Positions 6,461-13,989 of a DNA stretch of 15,378 nt are shown piece after piece. This DNA comes from an uncultured bacterium. GTDB lineage: Bacteria > Cyanobacteriota > Vampirovibrionia > Gastranaerophilales > Gastranaerophilaceae. Within the stretch, counting starts at the first letter, position 1. The number at the start of each line of letters is the position of its first letter. The position numbers and the translations under genes were made by a program. Under the pieces are notes generated by a model that saw nothing but the letters and a program-made list of their open reading frames with translations, did not search any database and was not told where the DNA came from. The DNA is taken from assembly GCA_948888345.1 (NCBI GenBank), contig CAQTPN010000003.1:2780-18157 (forward strand), in the 5' to 3' direction.

Positions 6461-7579
6461 ATGAACACAGGAAACGTTAAGAGAGTAGTTTTTAAATTCG
6501 GGACAAATATTTTAAGAAATGATGAAGGGGATATATCTTTATCAAGGCTGTATTCATTTGTTGAAGATATTTCAAGGCTTTATAAAGAAGGAAAAGAAAT
6601 AATTATTGTATCTTCAGGGTCTGTTGCTTTAGGCATGAAAAAATTATGCCCTGTAAAAACTGCCTCAAACACAACTGTTGACAAGCAGGCAGCAGCTTCA
6701 ATAGGGCAGCCCTTTTTAATGAAAATATGGCAGGAAGGATTTGAAAAATACGGACTTACCGTTTCTCAGGTATTACTTACGGAGGATGATTTTTCAAACA
6801 GAAAAAGGTATCTGAACCTTAGAAACACCTTAAACAGGCTTTTAGAATGCGGAATTATCCCTATCATTAATCAAAACGATACCGTTTCAACAAGCGAAGT
6901 AGCACAGGTTTGTTTTTCGGATAATGATAAGCTTTCAGCTCTTGTTGCAAGTAAACTGGATGCGGATTTACTCATTATGGTATCTGATATTGACGGGCTT
7001 TACGATAAAAACCCGAAGGAATTTGATGATGCAAAATTAATCCCTGTGGTTGAAAAAGTAACTTCAAAAATCGAAAAACTCGCATCCGGCGCATCGTTGG
7101 GCGGAAGAGGCGGAATGATAACAAAATTATCTGCAGCAAAGGTTGTAGCAAATTCAGGCTCAAATGCTATGATTGTTAACGGCAAAAGGGAAGGCATTTT
7201 AAGAAAAGTATTCAATAATGAGGATGTCGGCACCGTATTTTTAGCTACAAATAAATTATCCTCAAAACACAGATGGATAGCCTATGCTACAAATTTAAGA
7301 GGCGGAATTGTAGTAAATGAAGGGGCAAAGAAAGCCTTGATTGAAAAACAGACAAGCTTGCTTCCTATTGGCACGCTTGCTATTGCAGGAATTTTTGAAA
7401 ACGGCGAAGTTATAAGTATTTTAGATGAAAAGGGGACAGAATTTGCAAGGGGAGTTGCAAATTATACTTCGGATGAATGTGAAAAACTTATCGGATGCCA
7501 CAGCGAAAAAATAAAAGAAATTTTAGGACACAAACAGAGTGATGATGTTATAAGCAAGGATAATCTTGTTTTATTATAA
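6461..7579 (+). CDS. proB: Glutamate 5-kinase with C-terminal PUA domain
   Basis: ProB phosphorylates glutamate, the first and feedback-controlled step of proline synthesis. The amino-acid-kinase domain (about 1-255) shows FKFGTNIL (11-18), SSGSVALGM (51-59), INQNDTVS (136-143), FSDNDKLSALVA (152-163), SDIDGLYDKNP (175-185) and GGRGGMITKLSAAK (214-227), which cover the phosphate, glutamate and nucleotide sites. Residues from about 269 to 355 form a PUA domain, so this is the long 372-residue form found in E. coli rather than the kinase-only form. An AAGG lies before the ATG at 6461. The gap to ald is 10 bases and to proA 15, consistent with an operon. Proline feedback inhibition is known for the family and not visible in the sequence itself. 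Confidence 0.96.
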   Translation: MNTGNVKRVVFKFGTNILRNDEGDISLSRLYSFVEDISRLYKEGKEIIIVSSGSVALGMKKLCPVKTASNTTVDKQAAASIGQPFLMKIWQEGFEKYGLTVSQVLLTEDDFSNRKRYLNLRNTLNRLLECGIIPIINQNDTVSTSEVAQVCFSDNDKLSALVASKLDADLLIMVSDIDGLYDKNPKEFDDAKLIPVVEKVTSKIEKLASGASLGGRGGMITKLSAAKVVANSGSNAMIVNGKREGILRKVFNNEDVGTVFLATNKLSSKHRWIAYATNLRGGIVVNEGAKKALIEKQTSLLPIGTLAIAGIFENGEVISILDEKGTEFARGVANYTSDECEKLIGCHSEKIKEILGHKQSDDVISKDNLVLL

Positions 7580-7594
7580 TTAAGGGCTTGATTT

Positions 7595-8842
7595 ATGAAT
7601 ACAGAAGAAATTGTAAAATACGCAAATAAAGCAAAAATAAAGCTTATGGATTTAAGCACAGGAAAGAAAAATGAAGCTTTAGAAAACGTTGCAAAAAACA
7701 TTGAAGCTAATAAAGAAAAAATTTACGAAGCTAATAAAAAAGATTTAGAATATGCAAAAACACTTGTGGAAAGCGGAAAATTAACACAGGCGACATTTGG
7801 CAGATTAAAGCTTGATGAAAACAAAATGCGCGATATGATAAAGGGCATTTATGATGTTATCAAGCTTGAGGACCCTTCCAATAAAGTTCTTTGGACAAGA
7901 GAACTTGATGAGGGGCTTATCCTAAAAAAAGTGACTGCTCCTATCGGGGTTTTGGGGATAATTTTTGAAGCAAGGCCTGATGTTATATCCCAAATTTCAT
8001 CTTTGGCTATAAAATCAGGAAATGCGGTTATTTTAAAGGGCGGCTCCGAAGCAAATAATACAAATGCGGCCATTTTTGAAATAATAACGGAAGCCCTTGA
8101 TAAAACGGAAGGTTTCCCAAAAAATGCCGTAAACCTTGTATATTCACATGATGATATTAAGAAAATGCTTGATATGGAAGGGTTTATAGATTTAATTATC
8201 CCCAGAGGCTCAAACAAACTTGTAAAATACATTCAAGAAAATACAAAAATCCCTGTTTTAGGACATGCTTCAGGCATTTGTCATATTTTTATAAACAAAG
8301 ATGCTGATTTTAATATGGTTAAAAACATCTGCATTGATGCCAAAACTCAATATCCGACCGCATGTAACTCTGTTGAAACAATTCTTGTGCATAAAGATTT
8401 TAAACAGTATAGTGAGCTTAAAAATGCGCTTATTGAGGCCGGGATTGAGGTTATTGAAAACCCCGAAAGGTTTGATATTGAATATTCAGATACAATTGTA
8501 ACCCTAAAACCTGTTAATACTATTGAAGAAGCCATTGAACATATTAATACTTACGGCTCTCATCATACAGATTCAATTATTACAAAAAACTCTCTTGAAG
8601 CTGAAATGTTTATGAATAATGTTGATTCAGCCGGCGTATTTATGAACGCATCCACAAGATTTTCAGACGGTTTTAGATACGGCTTCGGGGCGGAAGTCGG
8701 CATTTCAACAAATAAAACCCACGCAAGGGGCCCTGTCGGCTTGGACGGACTTTGTATCTATAAATATAAGCTTACAGGATGCGGACATATCGTGGATGAT
8801 TATGTTAAAAACAGAAAAACTCTAAAACACAAAGATATTTAA
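7595..8842 (+). CDS. proA: Gamma-glutamyl phosphate reductase
   Basis: ProA reduces gamma-glutamyl phosphate with NADPH to glutamate semialdehyde, which cyclises on the way to proline. The 415-residue length is standard. PIGVLGIIFEARPDV (116-130) and ILKGGSEA (146-153) form the cofactor site, VLGHASGICH (221-230) precedes the catalytic loop, Cys257 in TQYPTACNSVET is the nucleophile, and RYGFGAEVGISTNKTHARGPVGLDGL (361-386 region) is the family signature. AAGGG lies 8 bases before the ATG. ProB and ProA act in sequence on an unstable intermediate, and the 15-base gap between their genes fits joint expression. No proC is seen in the window, so the last step is encoded elsewhere. Confidence 0.97.
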   Translation: MNTEEIVKYANKAKIKLMDLSTGKKNEALENVAKNIEANKEKIYEANKKDLEYAKTLVESGKLTQATFGRLKLDENKMRDMIKGIYDVIKLEDPSNKVLWTRELDEGLILKKVTAPIGVLGIIFEARPDVISQISSLAIKSGNAVILKGGSEANNTNAAIFEIITEALDKTEGFPKNAVNLVYSHDDIKKMLDMEGFIDLIIPRGSNKLVKYIQENTKIPVLGHASGICHIFINKDADFNMVKNICIDAKTQYPTACNSVETILVHKDFKQYSELKNALIEAGIEVIENPERFDIEYSDTIVTLKPVNTIEEAIEHINTYGSHHTDSIITKNSLEAEMFMNNVDSAGVFMNASTRFSDGFRYGFGAEVGISTNKTHARGPVGLDGLCIYKYKLTGCGHIVDDYVKNRKTLKHKDI

Positions 8843-8867
8843 AAATAGTCATTTGATTTTTTTGTTT

Positions 8868-8873
8868 TATAAT
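8868..8873 (+). promoter_or_regulatory. Candidate -10 element for nadA
   Basis: A perfect TATAAT lies in the 41-base gap between proA and nadA. No good -35 hexamer is found 16-18 bases upstream. If used, it would start RNA near 8880, only a few bases before the first possible nadA start at 8884, which would favour the ATG at 8914. Confidence 0.4.
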
Positions 8874-8883
8874 AAAATTTAAA

Positions 8884-9825
8884 ATGGGAATTAGTGAAGT
8901 TACAAAAGAAGTAATGACAAATTTTGAACTTATAGAAAAAATAAATAAATTAAAGAAGGAAAAAAATGCAATAATTCTGGCACATTGCTATCAGAATCCT
9001 GAAATTGATAATGTAGCGGACTATGTTGGAGATTCGTTAGGTTTAAGCCGCCTTGCAAGCAAGACTGATGCTGAAATAATAATTTTTGCAGGGGTTTATT
9101 TTATGGCAGAAACGGCAAAAATTCTTTCCCCTGATAAAAAAGTTCTTCTCCCGAATAAAAATTCCGGCTGTAATATGGCCGATATGATAAATTTGCAGCA
9201 GGTTAAAGATTTTAGGGCAAAAAACCCGGATATTCCTCTCGTATGTTATGTAAATTCATCCGCTGAAGTTAAGGCTGAATGTGATATTTGCTGTACAAGC
9301 GCAAATGCAATTGATGTTATAAAATCTCTAAAGGTGCCCAAAGTTTTATTTGCACCGGATTGTTATCTTGGAAGTTTTGCACAGAAAAATCTTCCCGATG
9401 TTGAAATCATAAGTTATCCGGGGTTTTGTCCTACTCATCTAAGAATTATTCCTGATGAAATCATCAAAATGAAGATAATGTATAAAGATGCAAAAATTCT
9501 TGTACATCCTGAATGTCATCAGGAAGTTGTAAAACTTGCGGACTTTACGGGCTCTACTACCCAGATTATGCAATACTGCGCAAATTCAAACAATAAAAGC
9601 TTTATTATTGCAACCGAAAAAGGGGTTGTTGACCGTTTGGAGAGAGATTTTCCCGATAAAGAATTTATTCTGGCATCAAATAAACTTGTCTGCCATAATA
9701 TGAAATGGAATACTTTAGAAGATATTTTAAATTCTCTTTTATACAACCGGCATGAAGTAACGGTTGAAGATGCCATAAGGCAAAAGGCTCTAAAATCAAT
9801 CCAAAGAATGATAGAGCTTGGTTAA
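8884..9825 (+). CDS. nadA: Quinolinate synthase
   Basis: NadA condenses iminoaspartate with dihydroxyacetone phosphate to quinolinate for NAD synthesis, using a [4Fe-4S] cluster. Three cysteines match the cluster ligands by motif and spacing: Cys96 (SGCNMAD), Cys182 (PGFCPTH) and Cys270 (LVCHNMKW). AHCYQNPEIDNVADYVGDSLGLSR (33-56 region), GVYFMAETAKIL (70-81), the CCTSANA segment (136-142) and VHPECHQEV (207-215) are all conserved. The start is uncertain: ATG 8884 has no ribosome-binding site, while ATG 8914 (residue 11, MTNFELIEKI) has a weak AGAAG and gives the usual family N-terminus. The partners nadB and nadC are not in the window. The gap to proA is 41 bases, with a possible separate -10. 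Confidence 0.95.
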   Translation: MGISEVTKEVMTNFELIEKINKLKKEKNAIILAHCYQNPEIDNVADYVGDSLGLSRLASKTDAEIIIFAGVYFMAETAKILSPDKKVLLPNKNSGCNMADMINLQQVKDFRAKNPDIPLVCYVNSSAEVKAECDICCTSANAIDVIKSLKVPKVLFAPDCYLGSFAQKNLPDVEIISYPGFCPTHLRIIPDEIIKMKIMYKDAKILVHPECHQEVVKLADFTGSTTQIMQYCANSNNKSFIIATEKGVVDRLERDFPDKEFILASNKLVCHNMKWNTLEDILNSLLYNRHEVTVEDAIRQKALKSIQRMIELG

Positions 9826-9839
9826 GATTTTATTAACCA
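9819..9839. terminator. Weak hairpin between convergent nadA and helicase genes
   Basis: TGGTTAA (9819-9825, containing the nadA stop) pairs with TTAACCA (9833-9839) around a 7-base loop. It lies exactly where two convergent genes end, but neither side has a T tract and the stem is AT-rich, so its role as a terminator is doubtful. Confidence 0.3.
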
Positions 9840-9844
9840 TCTCC

Positions 9845-11938
9845 CTATGCCGGTCGGGCATTGGCGCGGGCAGAGGAGGCGGCGGCAAGAGAATTAATTA
9901 ATTCTTCCGGCATATCATCTTCGGTTAAGCTTGGCGGGGCAGCCCATATTACAGAGCGCATATAATATTTAACGGTTACGGTTTTATACCCTTTTTTCTT
10001 TAAAAAGCGGTTTATAACATGAGCTATAGTGGATGAGGCTTTCCCTTCAATAAGCCTTGTATAAGTTTTAATTCCCATTATATCTGCAATTTCAGCCACC
10101 TTTATCCAGCGGCCTTCTTTATCTATAATTTCCGCTATACTATCAGCCCATTTTAAAAGCTCTTTTCTTTCATCATTTTCTGCGGTATCAGAAGATTTTT
10201 TAACTTCTTCCAATGGCGGAAGTCCTTTAATTAAAGGCTCAATTTCAAGATTTTTATAAAAATTTACAACCTTTTCATCCGATATTACAAGCTCTTTTGA
10301 AAAATTTTCCAGATAAAGGCCAGATAGGGTTTTTACTCTGCTCATTGCAACATAAGCCTGCCCTCTTTCAAAAATCCTTTTACAATCAACGTATAGTCTA
10401 TCCAGTGTCATTCCCTGAGATTTATGAATTGTAACGGCATAGGCAAGTTTTAGCGGGAATTGCCTTCTTGTTGCAATAACTTTATCATTAAAATAGTATT
10501 CAAAAGTTTCGCGTTCAATATCATAAATTTCACCGTTATCAAATTTTACTGTGATGTTATCCTCATCAAAAGCACTCACAACACCGCAGGAACCGTTTAC
10601 AAGGCCCAGCCTAAAATCAAGATTAACAAGAAGCATCACTCTTGAATTTATTTTAAGCTGAATATTCTTTTCCGCCCTGCAGGATTTATTAAAAATTTCC
10701 AAAACAAGCTGTTCTTTATCTGATAAATCTTCATAAACAAAATCCTTGTCCCTTAAAACACCATCCTGCGCTGCATATTCGCGCATTTGAGTATTCAGGG
10801 AATTAAACATTGTGCTATTATAGCCGTCAGCTTCTTTATTGGTTGAAAATATATGAAGAATGTTTGAATTTTCACTCCCGCCAGAAGTATTTCTTGTATT
10901 TAAAAGTTTTATATCATTATCATTCAAAGAATTGATTCTCATATTTGAAAGAGCTTTTATGAAATCTTCTTCATTCTGACGGTGATTTTCTGTTAAAAGA
11001 ACATTTTTAAGGTTCAATTCACTCCATACAGGCGATTCAAAACAATAATTTAGCTCGGCGTTTTCTTCAGTTTCAACAGGAGGAAGCTGGAAAAAATCTC
11101 CCAAAAATATAACCTGAATTCCGCCAAAGGGTCTGTCATCCTCTCTTACAAGGCGAAGCACCCTATCAACATATTCAAATGCCTTTGTATTCAACATTGA
11201 AATTTCATCAATGGCAAGCATTGTACACTTTTCAATCTGTTTTTTTACTGTGGGTTTTTTTGTTAAAATATTTTTTACAATATTTTCAATTGAATAGCGG
11301 CAAAGACCTATACCCGCCCAGGAGTGAATGGTCTGCCCTTTTACATTAACTGCTGCAATGCCTGTTGTGGATGTTATTGTAAGTTTTTTAAATCTTTCTT
11401 TTAATCTGTCTAAAATATAGCTTTTTCCTGTGCCCGCATGGCCTGTTATAAAAACGTTTTCCCCTTCTTTTACAAGGCGGATAATATTTTTTAAAGCAAT
11501 ATTATCTTCAATTTCTTCGGCAGGGGTAGTTTCTTTTTTAGGCAGAACAGTGTTTTCAACCTTTTCATCAAGAATAAGCTGGTCCTCATTAAAAACTTTA
11601 TAAGCGGCATAATCTCCGCTTGCAATCTGCCTTTCAAACGCAACAGGCTTCTCGCCTGATTTAATTCTATATTTCAGCCCTTCGGAGTTTATCCATCTGG
11701 TTGAATTAAAATTGTAAAGTCTTTTAAAACATTCAAATATACACTGGGAGACGGAAGCAAATTTTTTGCCTTCAAAGGTTGTATGTTTTTGCTCAATTTC
11801 ATCCGCCAAATCTTTTGAGATATCCATAATTTCATCGTATCCGATAAATTCGGATAACAGAATTCTCAAAAGCTTTTTCGGGTTATTAAAATTAAACCCG
11901 TCAGCATTTTCAAGCAGATTTTCATTAATTTCAGACAT
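9845..11938 (-). CDS. Pif1-like SF1B helicase with ArdC-like N-terminal extension
   Basis: Likely a 5'-to-3' DNA helicase related to Pif1 and RecD. Positions are counted from the upstream ATG at 11944. Walker A GHAGTGKS (168-175), motif Ia STTGIAA (192-198), Walker B AIDEISM (244-250), LGDFFQLPP (281-289), HRQ (321-323) and YAVTIHKSQGMTLD (502-515) with YVAMSRVKTLSGLYL (531-545) are all present, so it should be active. Residues about 60-125 contain TRW...G...KSGEKP... and YKVFNEDQ, a pattern like the ArdC N-terminal single-stranded-DNA-binding domain. Residues about 595-668 look like a winged-helix domain; the last residues form an Ala/Arg-rich tail. The ATG at 11938 is preferred because AAAAGGA lies 6 bases before it but touches the ATG at 11944. 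The stop lies 39 bases upstream in the CoA-transferase gene, so co-transcription is possible. Genome maintenance or an element-derived role both fit. Confidence 0.9.
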   Translation of the reverse strand: MSEINENLLENADGFNFNNPKKLLRILLSEFIGYDEIMDISKDLADEIEQKHTTFEGKKFASVSQCIFECFKRLYNFNSTRWINSEGLKYRIKSGEKPVAFERQIASGDYAAYKVFNEDQLILDEKVENTVLPKKETTPAEEIEDNIALKNIIRLVKEGENVFITGHAGTGKSYILDRLKERFKKLTITSTTGIAAVNVKGQTIHSWAGIGLCRYSIENIVKNILTKKPTVKKQIEKCTMLAIDEISMLNTKAFEYVDRVLRLVREDDRPFGGIQVIFLGDFFQLPPVETEENAELNYCFESPVWSELNLKNVLLTENHRQNEEDFIKALSNMRINSLNDNDIKLLNTRNTSGGSENSNILHIFSTNKEADGYNSTMFNSLNTQMREYAAQDGVLRDKDFVYEDLSDKEQLVLEIFNKSCRAEKNIQLKINSRVMLLVNLDFRLGLVNGSCGVVSAFDEDNITVKFDNGEIYDIERETFEYYFNDKVIATRRQFPLKLAYAVTIHKSQGMTLDRLYVDCKRIFERGQAYVAMSRVKTLSGLYLENFSKELVISDEKVVNFYKNLEIEPLIKGLPPLEEVKKSSDTAENDERKELLKWADSIAEIIDKEGRWIKVAEIADIMGIKTYTRLIEGKASSTIAHVINRFLKKKGYKTVTVKYYMRSVIWAAPPSLTEDDMPEELINSLAAASSARANARPA

Positions 11939-11958
11939 TGCCATTCCTTTTACAAGGC

Positions 11959-11964
11959 ATTATA
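11959..11964 (-). promoter_or_regulatory. Candidate -10 element for the helicase gene
   Basis: On the minus strand TATAAT lies in the 39-base gap between the CoA-transferase beta gene and the helicase, about 21 bases before the preferred helicase start. No convincing -35 hexamer accompanies it, so the helicase may be read from its own promoter or from the upstream genes. Confidence 0.35.
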
Positions 11965-11977
11965 CAATAAACAAGAA

Positions 11978-12670
11978 TTATATTTCCATTTCAGACAGAT
12001 TTTCACTTATTTTGAAGGTGCAGCCGGTGGTTTTTTTGATATCATCTATTGTAAACATCGGGTTGATTTCTTCCAGTATAAGCCCGCGGGAGATTTTATT
12101 TTCATCAAAATCCACCCTGAAAACACATTTTTCAGTGATAATTAAATTTACCTCGCCTGTTGCCGTTAAGGGCAGGTCGCAATTTTCAACAATTTTAATC
12201 TGGCCTTTTGATGTGTGCTCCATTACAACTATAACTTTTTTTGCACCTACAACCAAATCCATAGCCCCGCCCATGCCGGGGGTAAATTTATTCGGCACAG
12301 ACCAATTTGCAAGATTTCCTTTACTGTCCACCTGAAGCGCGCCTAAAACCGTTGCATCGATATGTCCGCCGCGCATCAAAATAAACGCCATCTGTGAATC
12401 ATAAAAACAGGCACCGTCAACGGTCTCAACATATCCGCCGCCCGCATTTATCACTCTTTCGTCAATATTATCAGGATTTTGATTTTTCCCGACCCCCAAA
12501 AGTCCGTTTTCGGATTGGAACATAACATTTTTAGATTGCGGAATATATTTTGTAACTTCTGTAGGCAGGCCTATTCCAAGGGTTACAACATCTCCGTCCT
12601 TAAATTCTTTTGCGGCCCTTTTTGCTATTATTTCTCTTATTTTTTCTTTAGCCAGCAGTTCCATAACCAT
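11978..12670 (-). CDS. Acetate/acetoacetate-type CoA-transferase, beta subunit
   Basis: This subunit carries the catalytic glutamate of class I CoA-transferases, which move CoA between a short-chain acyl or 3-oxoacyl donor and an acid such as acetate. VTLGIGLPTEV (29-39) and FQSENGLLG (51-59) are signatures, with Glu54 in SENG the residue that forms the enzyme-CoA thioester. GGHIDATVLGALQVD (101-115), WSVPNKFTPGMGGAMDLVVGA (123-143 region) and PLTATGEVNLIITE (167-180) are also typical. The exact substrate (butyrate-acetoacetate, succinate-3-oxoacid or acetate) cannot be read from this, so no symbol is given. AAAGG 7 bases before the ATG at 12670 supports that start over Met3. It follows the alpha gene after 3 bases. 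At 230 residues it is slightly longer than most, with an acidic tail. Confidence 0.9.
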   Translation of the reverse strand: MVMELLAKEKIREIIAKRAAKEFKDGDVVTLGIGLPTEVTKYIPQSKNVMFQSENGLLGVGKNQNPDNIDERVINAGGGYVETVDGACFYDSQMAFILMRGGHIDATVLGALQVDSKGNLANWSVPNKFTPGMGGAMDLVVGAKKVIVVMEHTSKGQIKIVENCDLPLTATGEVNLIITEKCVFRVDFDENKISRGLILEEINPMFTIDDIKKTTGCTFKISENLSEMEI

Positions 12671-12673
12671 AAA

Positions 12674-13315
12674 TTAACCTTTAACAATATAGTCTATAAA
12701 TAATCCCGGGATTACAATTTCATTAGGGTCCAATTTTTCAACAATTTCATCCGCCTGAAGTATAACCGTATCGGCGGCTGTAGCCATAACGGTATTACAG
12801 TTTCTTGTGGTGCCGTAGTATGAAACATTGCCGTATTTATCCGCTTTTGTGCCGTAAATTAAGGCAAAATCAGCACTTATGGGCCTTTCAAAAAGATATT
12901 TTTTACCGTCAATTTCATGGATTTTTTTACCGTCTGCAATGGCCGTTCCAATACCTGTAGGAGTTAAAACACCGCCGAGTCCGGCACCTTTTGCTCTGAT
13001 GCGCTCCATTAAAGAGCCCATCGGGGTAAGCTCAACTTCGATTTCTCCTGTTTCCATCTGCCGGCCTGTTTCGGGGTTTGTTCCGATATGGCTTGTGATA
13101 AGCTTTTTAATTTGCTTATTTACTATTAACTTCCCCTTATCCTTATTAGGGACGGATGTATCATTCGATATCATGGTTAAATTTTTAACATTTGATTTTG
13201 TCAGCCCGTCAATTAATTTATCAGGAGTACCGCAGCTCAAAAATCCGCCCACCATAATGGTTGCATTGTCTTTAATTAAATTTACGGCCTCATTTAATGA
13301 TATAATCTTTGCCAA
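12674..13315 (-). CDS. Acetate/acetoacetate-type CoA-transferase, alpha subunit
   Basis: This is the partner of the beta subunit encoded 3 bases downstream; the two form a heteromeric class I CoA-transferase. MVGGFLSCGTP (21-31) is the glycine-rich family signature near the CoA site, and TSHIGTNPETGRQMETGEIEVELTPMGSL (74-102 region), GVLTPTGIGT (115-124) and ADFALIYGTKADKYGNVSYYGTTRN (148-172 region) are conserved in the same order as in CtfA/AtoD/ScoA. The start codon is TTG (13315-13313); AGAGGA lies upstream at a spacing of about 9 bases and no ATG is available in the right place. In anaerobes such pairs serve acetate or butyrate exchange or ketone-body use, but no neighbouring thiolase or kinase helps decide here. 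Confidence 0.9.
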   Translation of the reverse strand: MAKIISLNEAVNLIKDNATIMVGGFLSCGTPDKLIDGLTKSNVKNLTMISNDTSVPNKDKGKLIVNKQIKKLITSHIGTNPETGRQMETGEIEVELTPMGSLMERIRAKGAGLGGVLTPTGIGTAIADGKKIHEIDGKKYLFERPISADFALIYGTKADKYGNVSYYGTTRNCNTVMATAADTVILQADEIVEKLDPNEIVIPGLFIDYIVKG

Positions 13316-13346
13316 AGATTGTTTTCCTCTTTTTATTAAAATAATT

Positions 13347-13382
13347 CTAAGTTTAGCATAAAAATTTTCGCTTGAAACTTAG
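13347..13382. other. Inverted repeat between exported-protein gene and CoA-transferase operon
   Basis: CTAAGTTT (13347-13354) pairs with AAACTTAG (13375-13382), and AGC/GCT just inside could extend the stem. It starts 14 bases after the end of the 13396-13989 gene (minus strand) and lies about 30 bases before the CoA-transferase start. It could be a weak terminator for the first, although the stem is AT-rich and the T tract interrupted, or an operator for the second. Confidence 0.35.
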
Positions 13383-13395
13383 TGTATACAAATAT

Positions 13396-13989
13396 TTACA
13401 ACCATTTCGGGTGATAATAAAGCGTGAATATTTTTTTCGTATTAACCCTTACATGCCCGCCTTTTATAAAATTTGTCAAAGAACCTGTGGGGGGAAGTAT
13501 CGTAAGCGCCCATTTCAGCGGAAAAACAAAATAAGTTCTGTCCTGCCCGAAAATTTCAAGAGTATCCGTTACTTGTCCGTATTTTATTTTTTTCGGACAA
13601 TCTATAAATTCAAAATCATCAAAAATAACACTTGCGGGAATTCCGTTCATTCCGCTTGATATTATGGTAGAAACCCTTGCCTTTATTCTATCTCCGCGCC
13701 TTATTTTTATCCTGTTATTTTCGTATATGCTCTTTTGCACAATGAAATAGACTATTTCGCCTTCATATAAATTTTTTTCGGATTTTATAGGGTTTTGAAG
13801 TGAAATTTTTAAAGGAATTTTTTCTAAAGGTTCATAATCATATTCTTTATGGATGTACGGCTTTTTAATATCAACATTTTGAAGGGTTGTTTCAACAAGA
13901 GAATCGGTTTTCACCTGAACTTCTTCGGCAAACGCACCCAAAGGCATAAAGATTATGCACAATACCAAACACAATAAAAATCTATTCAT
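13396..13989 (-). CDS. Exported protein of unknown function
   Basis: I do not recognise this 197-residue protein. It begins with a clear signal peptide: a hydrophobic stretch (about 4-18) ending GAFA, with likely cleavage after Ala21. The mature part (about 175 residues) has a variable, charged first section and then a beta-rich section: residues 76-128 alternate hydrophobic and polar residues around IKIRRGDRIKARV (94-106), a pattern seen in secreted beta-barrel or beta-sandwich domains where a basic turn precedes a strand. Cys131 is the only cysteine after the signal peptide. PLKWALTILPPTGSL (157-171) may be a surface loop. It overlaps the upstream gene by 8 bases, so the two are translated together; AAAGGA lies 11 bases before its ATG. 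The cell location is probably the envelope. Confidence 0.8.
   Translation of the reverse strand: MNRFLLCLVLCIIFMPLGAFAEEVQVKTDSLVETTLQNVDIKKPYIHKEYDYEPLEKIPLKISLQNPIKSEKNLYEGEIVYFIVQKSIYENNRIKIRRGDRIKARVSTIISSGMNGIPASVIFDDFEFIDCPKKIKYGQVTDTLEIFGQDRTYFVFPLKWALTILPPTGSLTNFIKGGHVRVNTKKIFTLYYHPKWL

Noticed and set aside
9890..9905. A perfect 16-bp palindrome, AGAATTAATTAATTCT.
   Set aside because: It is inside helicase coding sequence (ELINSL), made of A/T-rich codons, and is plausible by chance; no neighbouring copy suggests a site.
11766..12335. A long plus-strand open frame (189 codons) opposite the helicase start and the CoA-transferase beta gene.
   Set aside because: It crosses two well-supported minus-strand genes and reads as low-complexity hydrophobic/serine-rich sequence, typical of antisense frames in AT-rich DNA.
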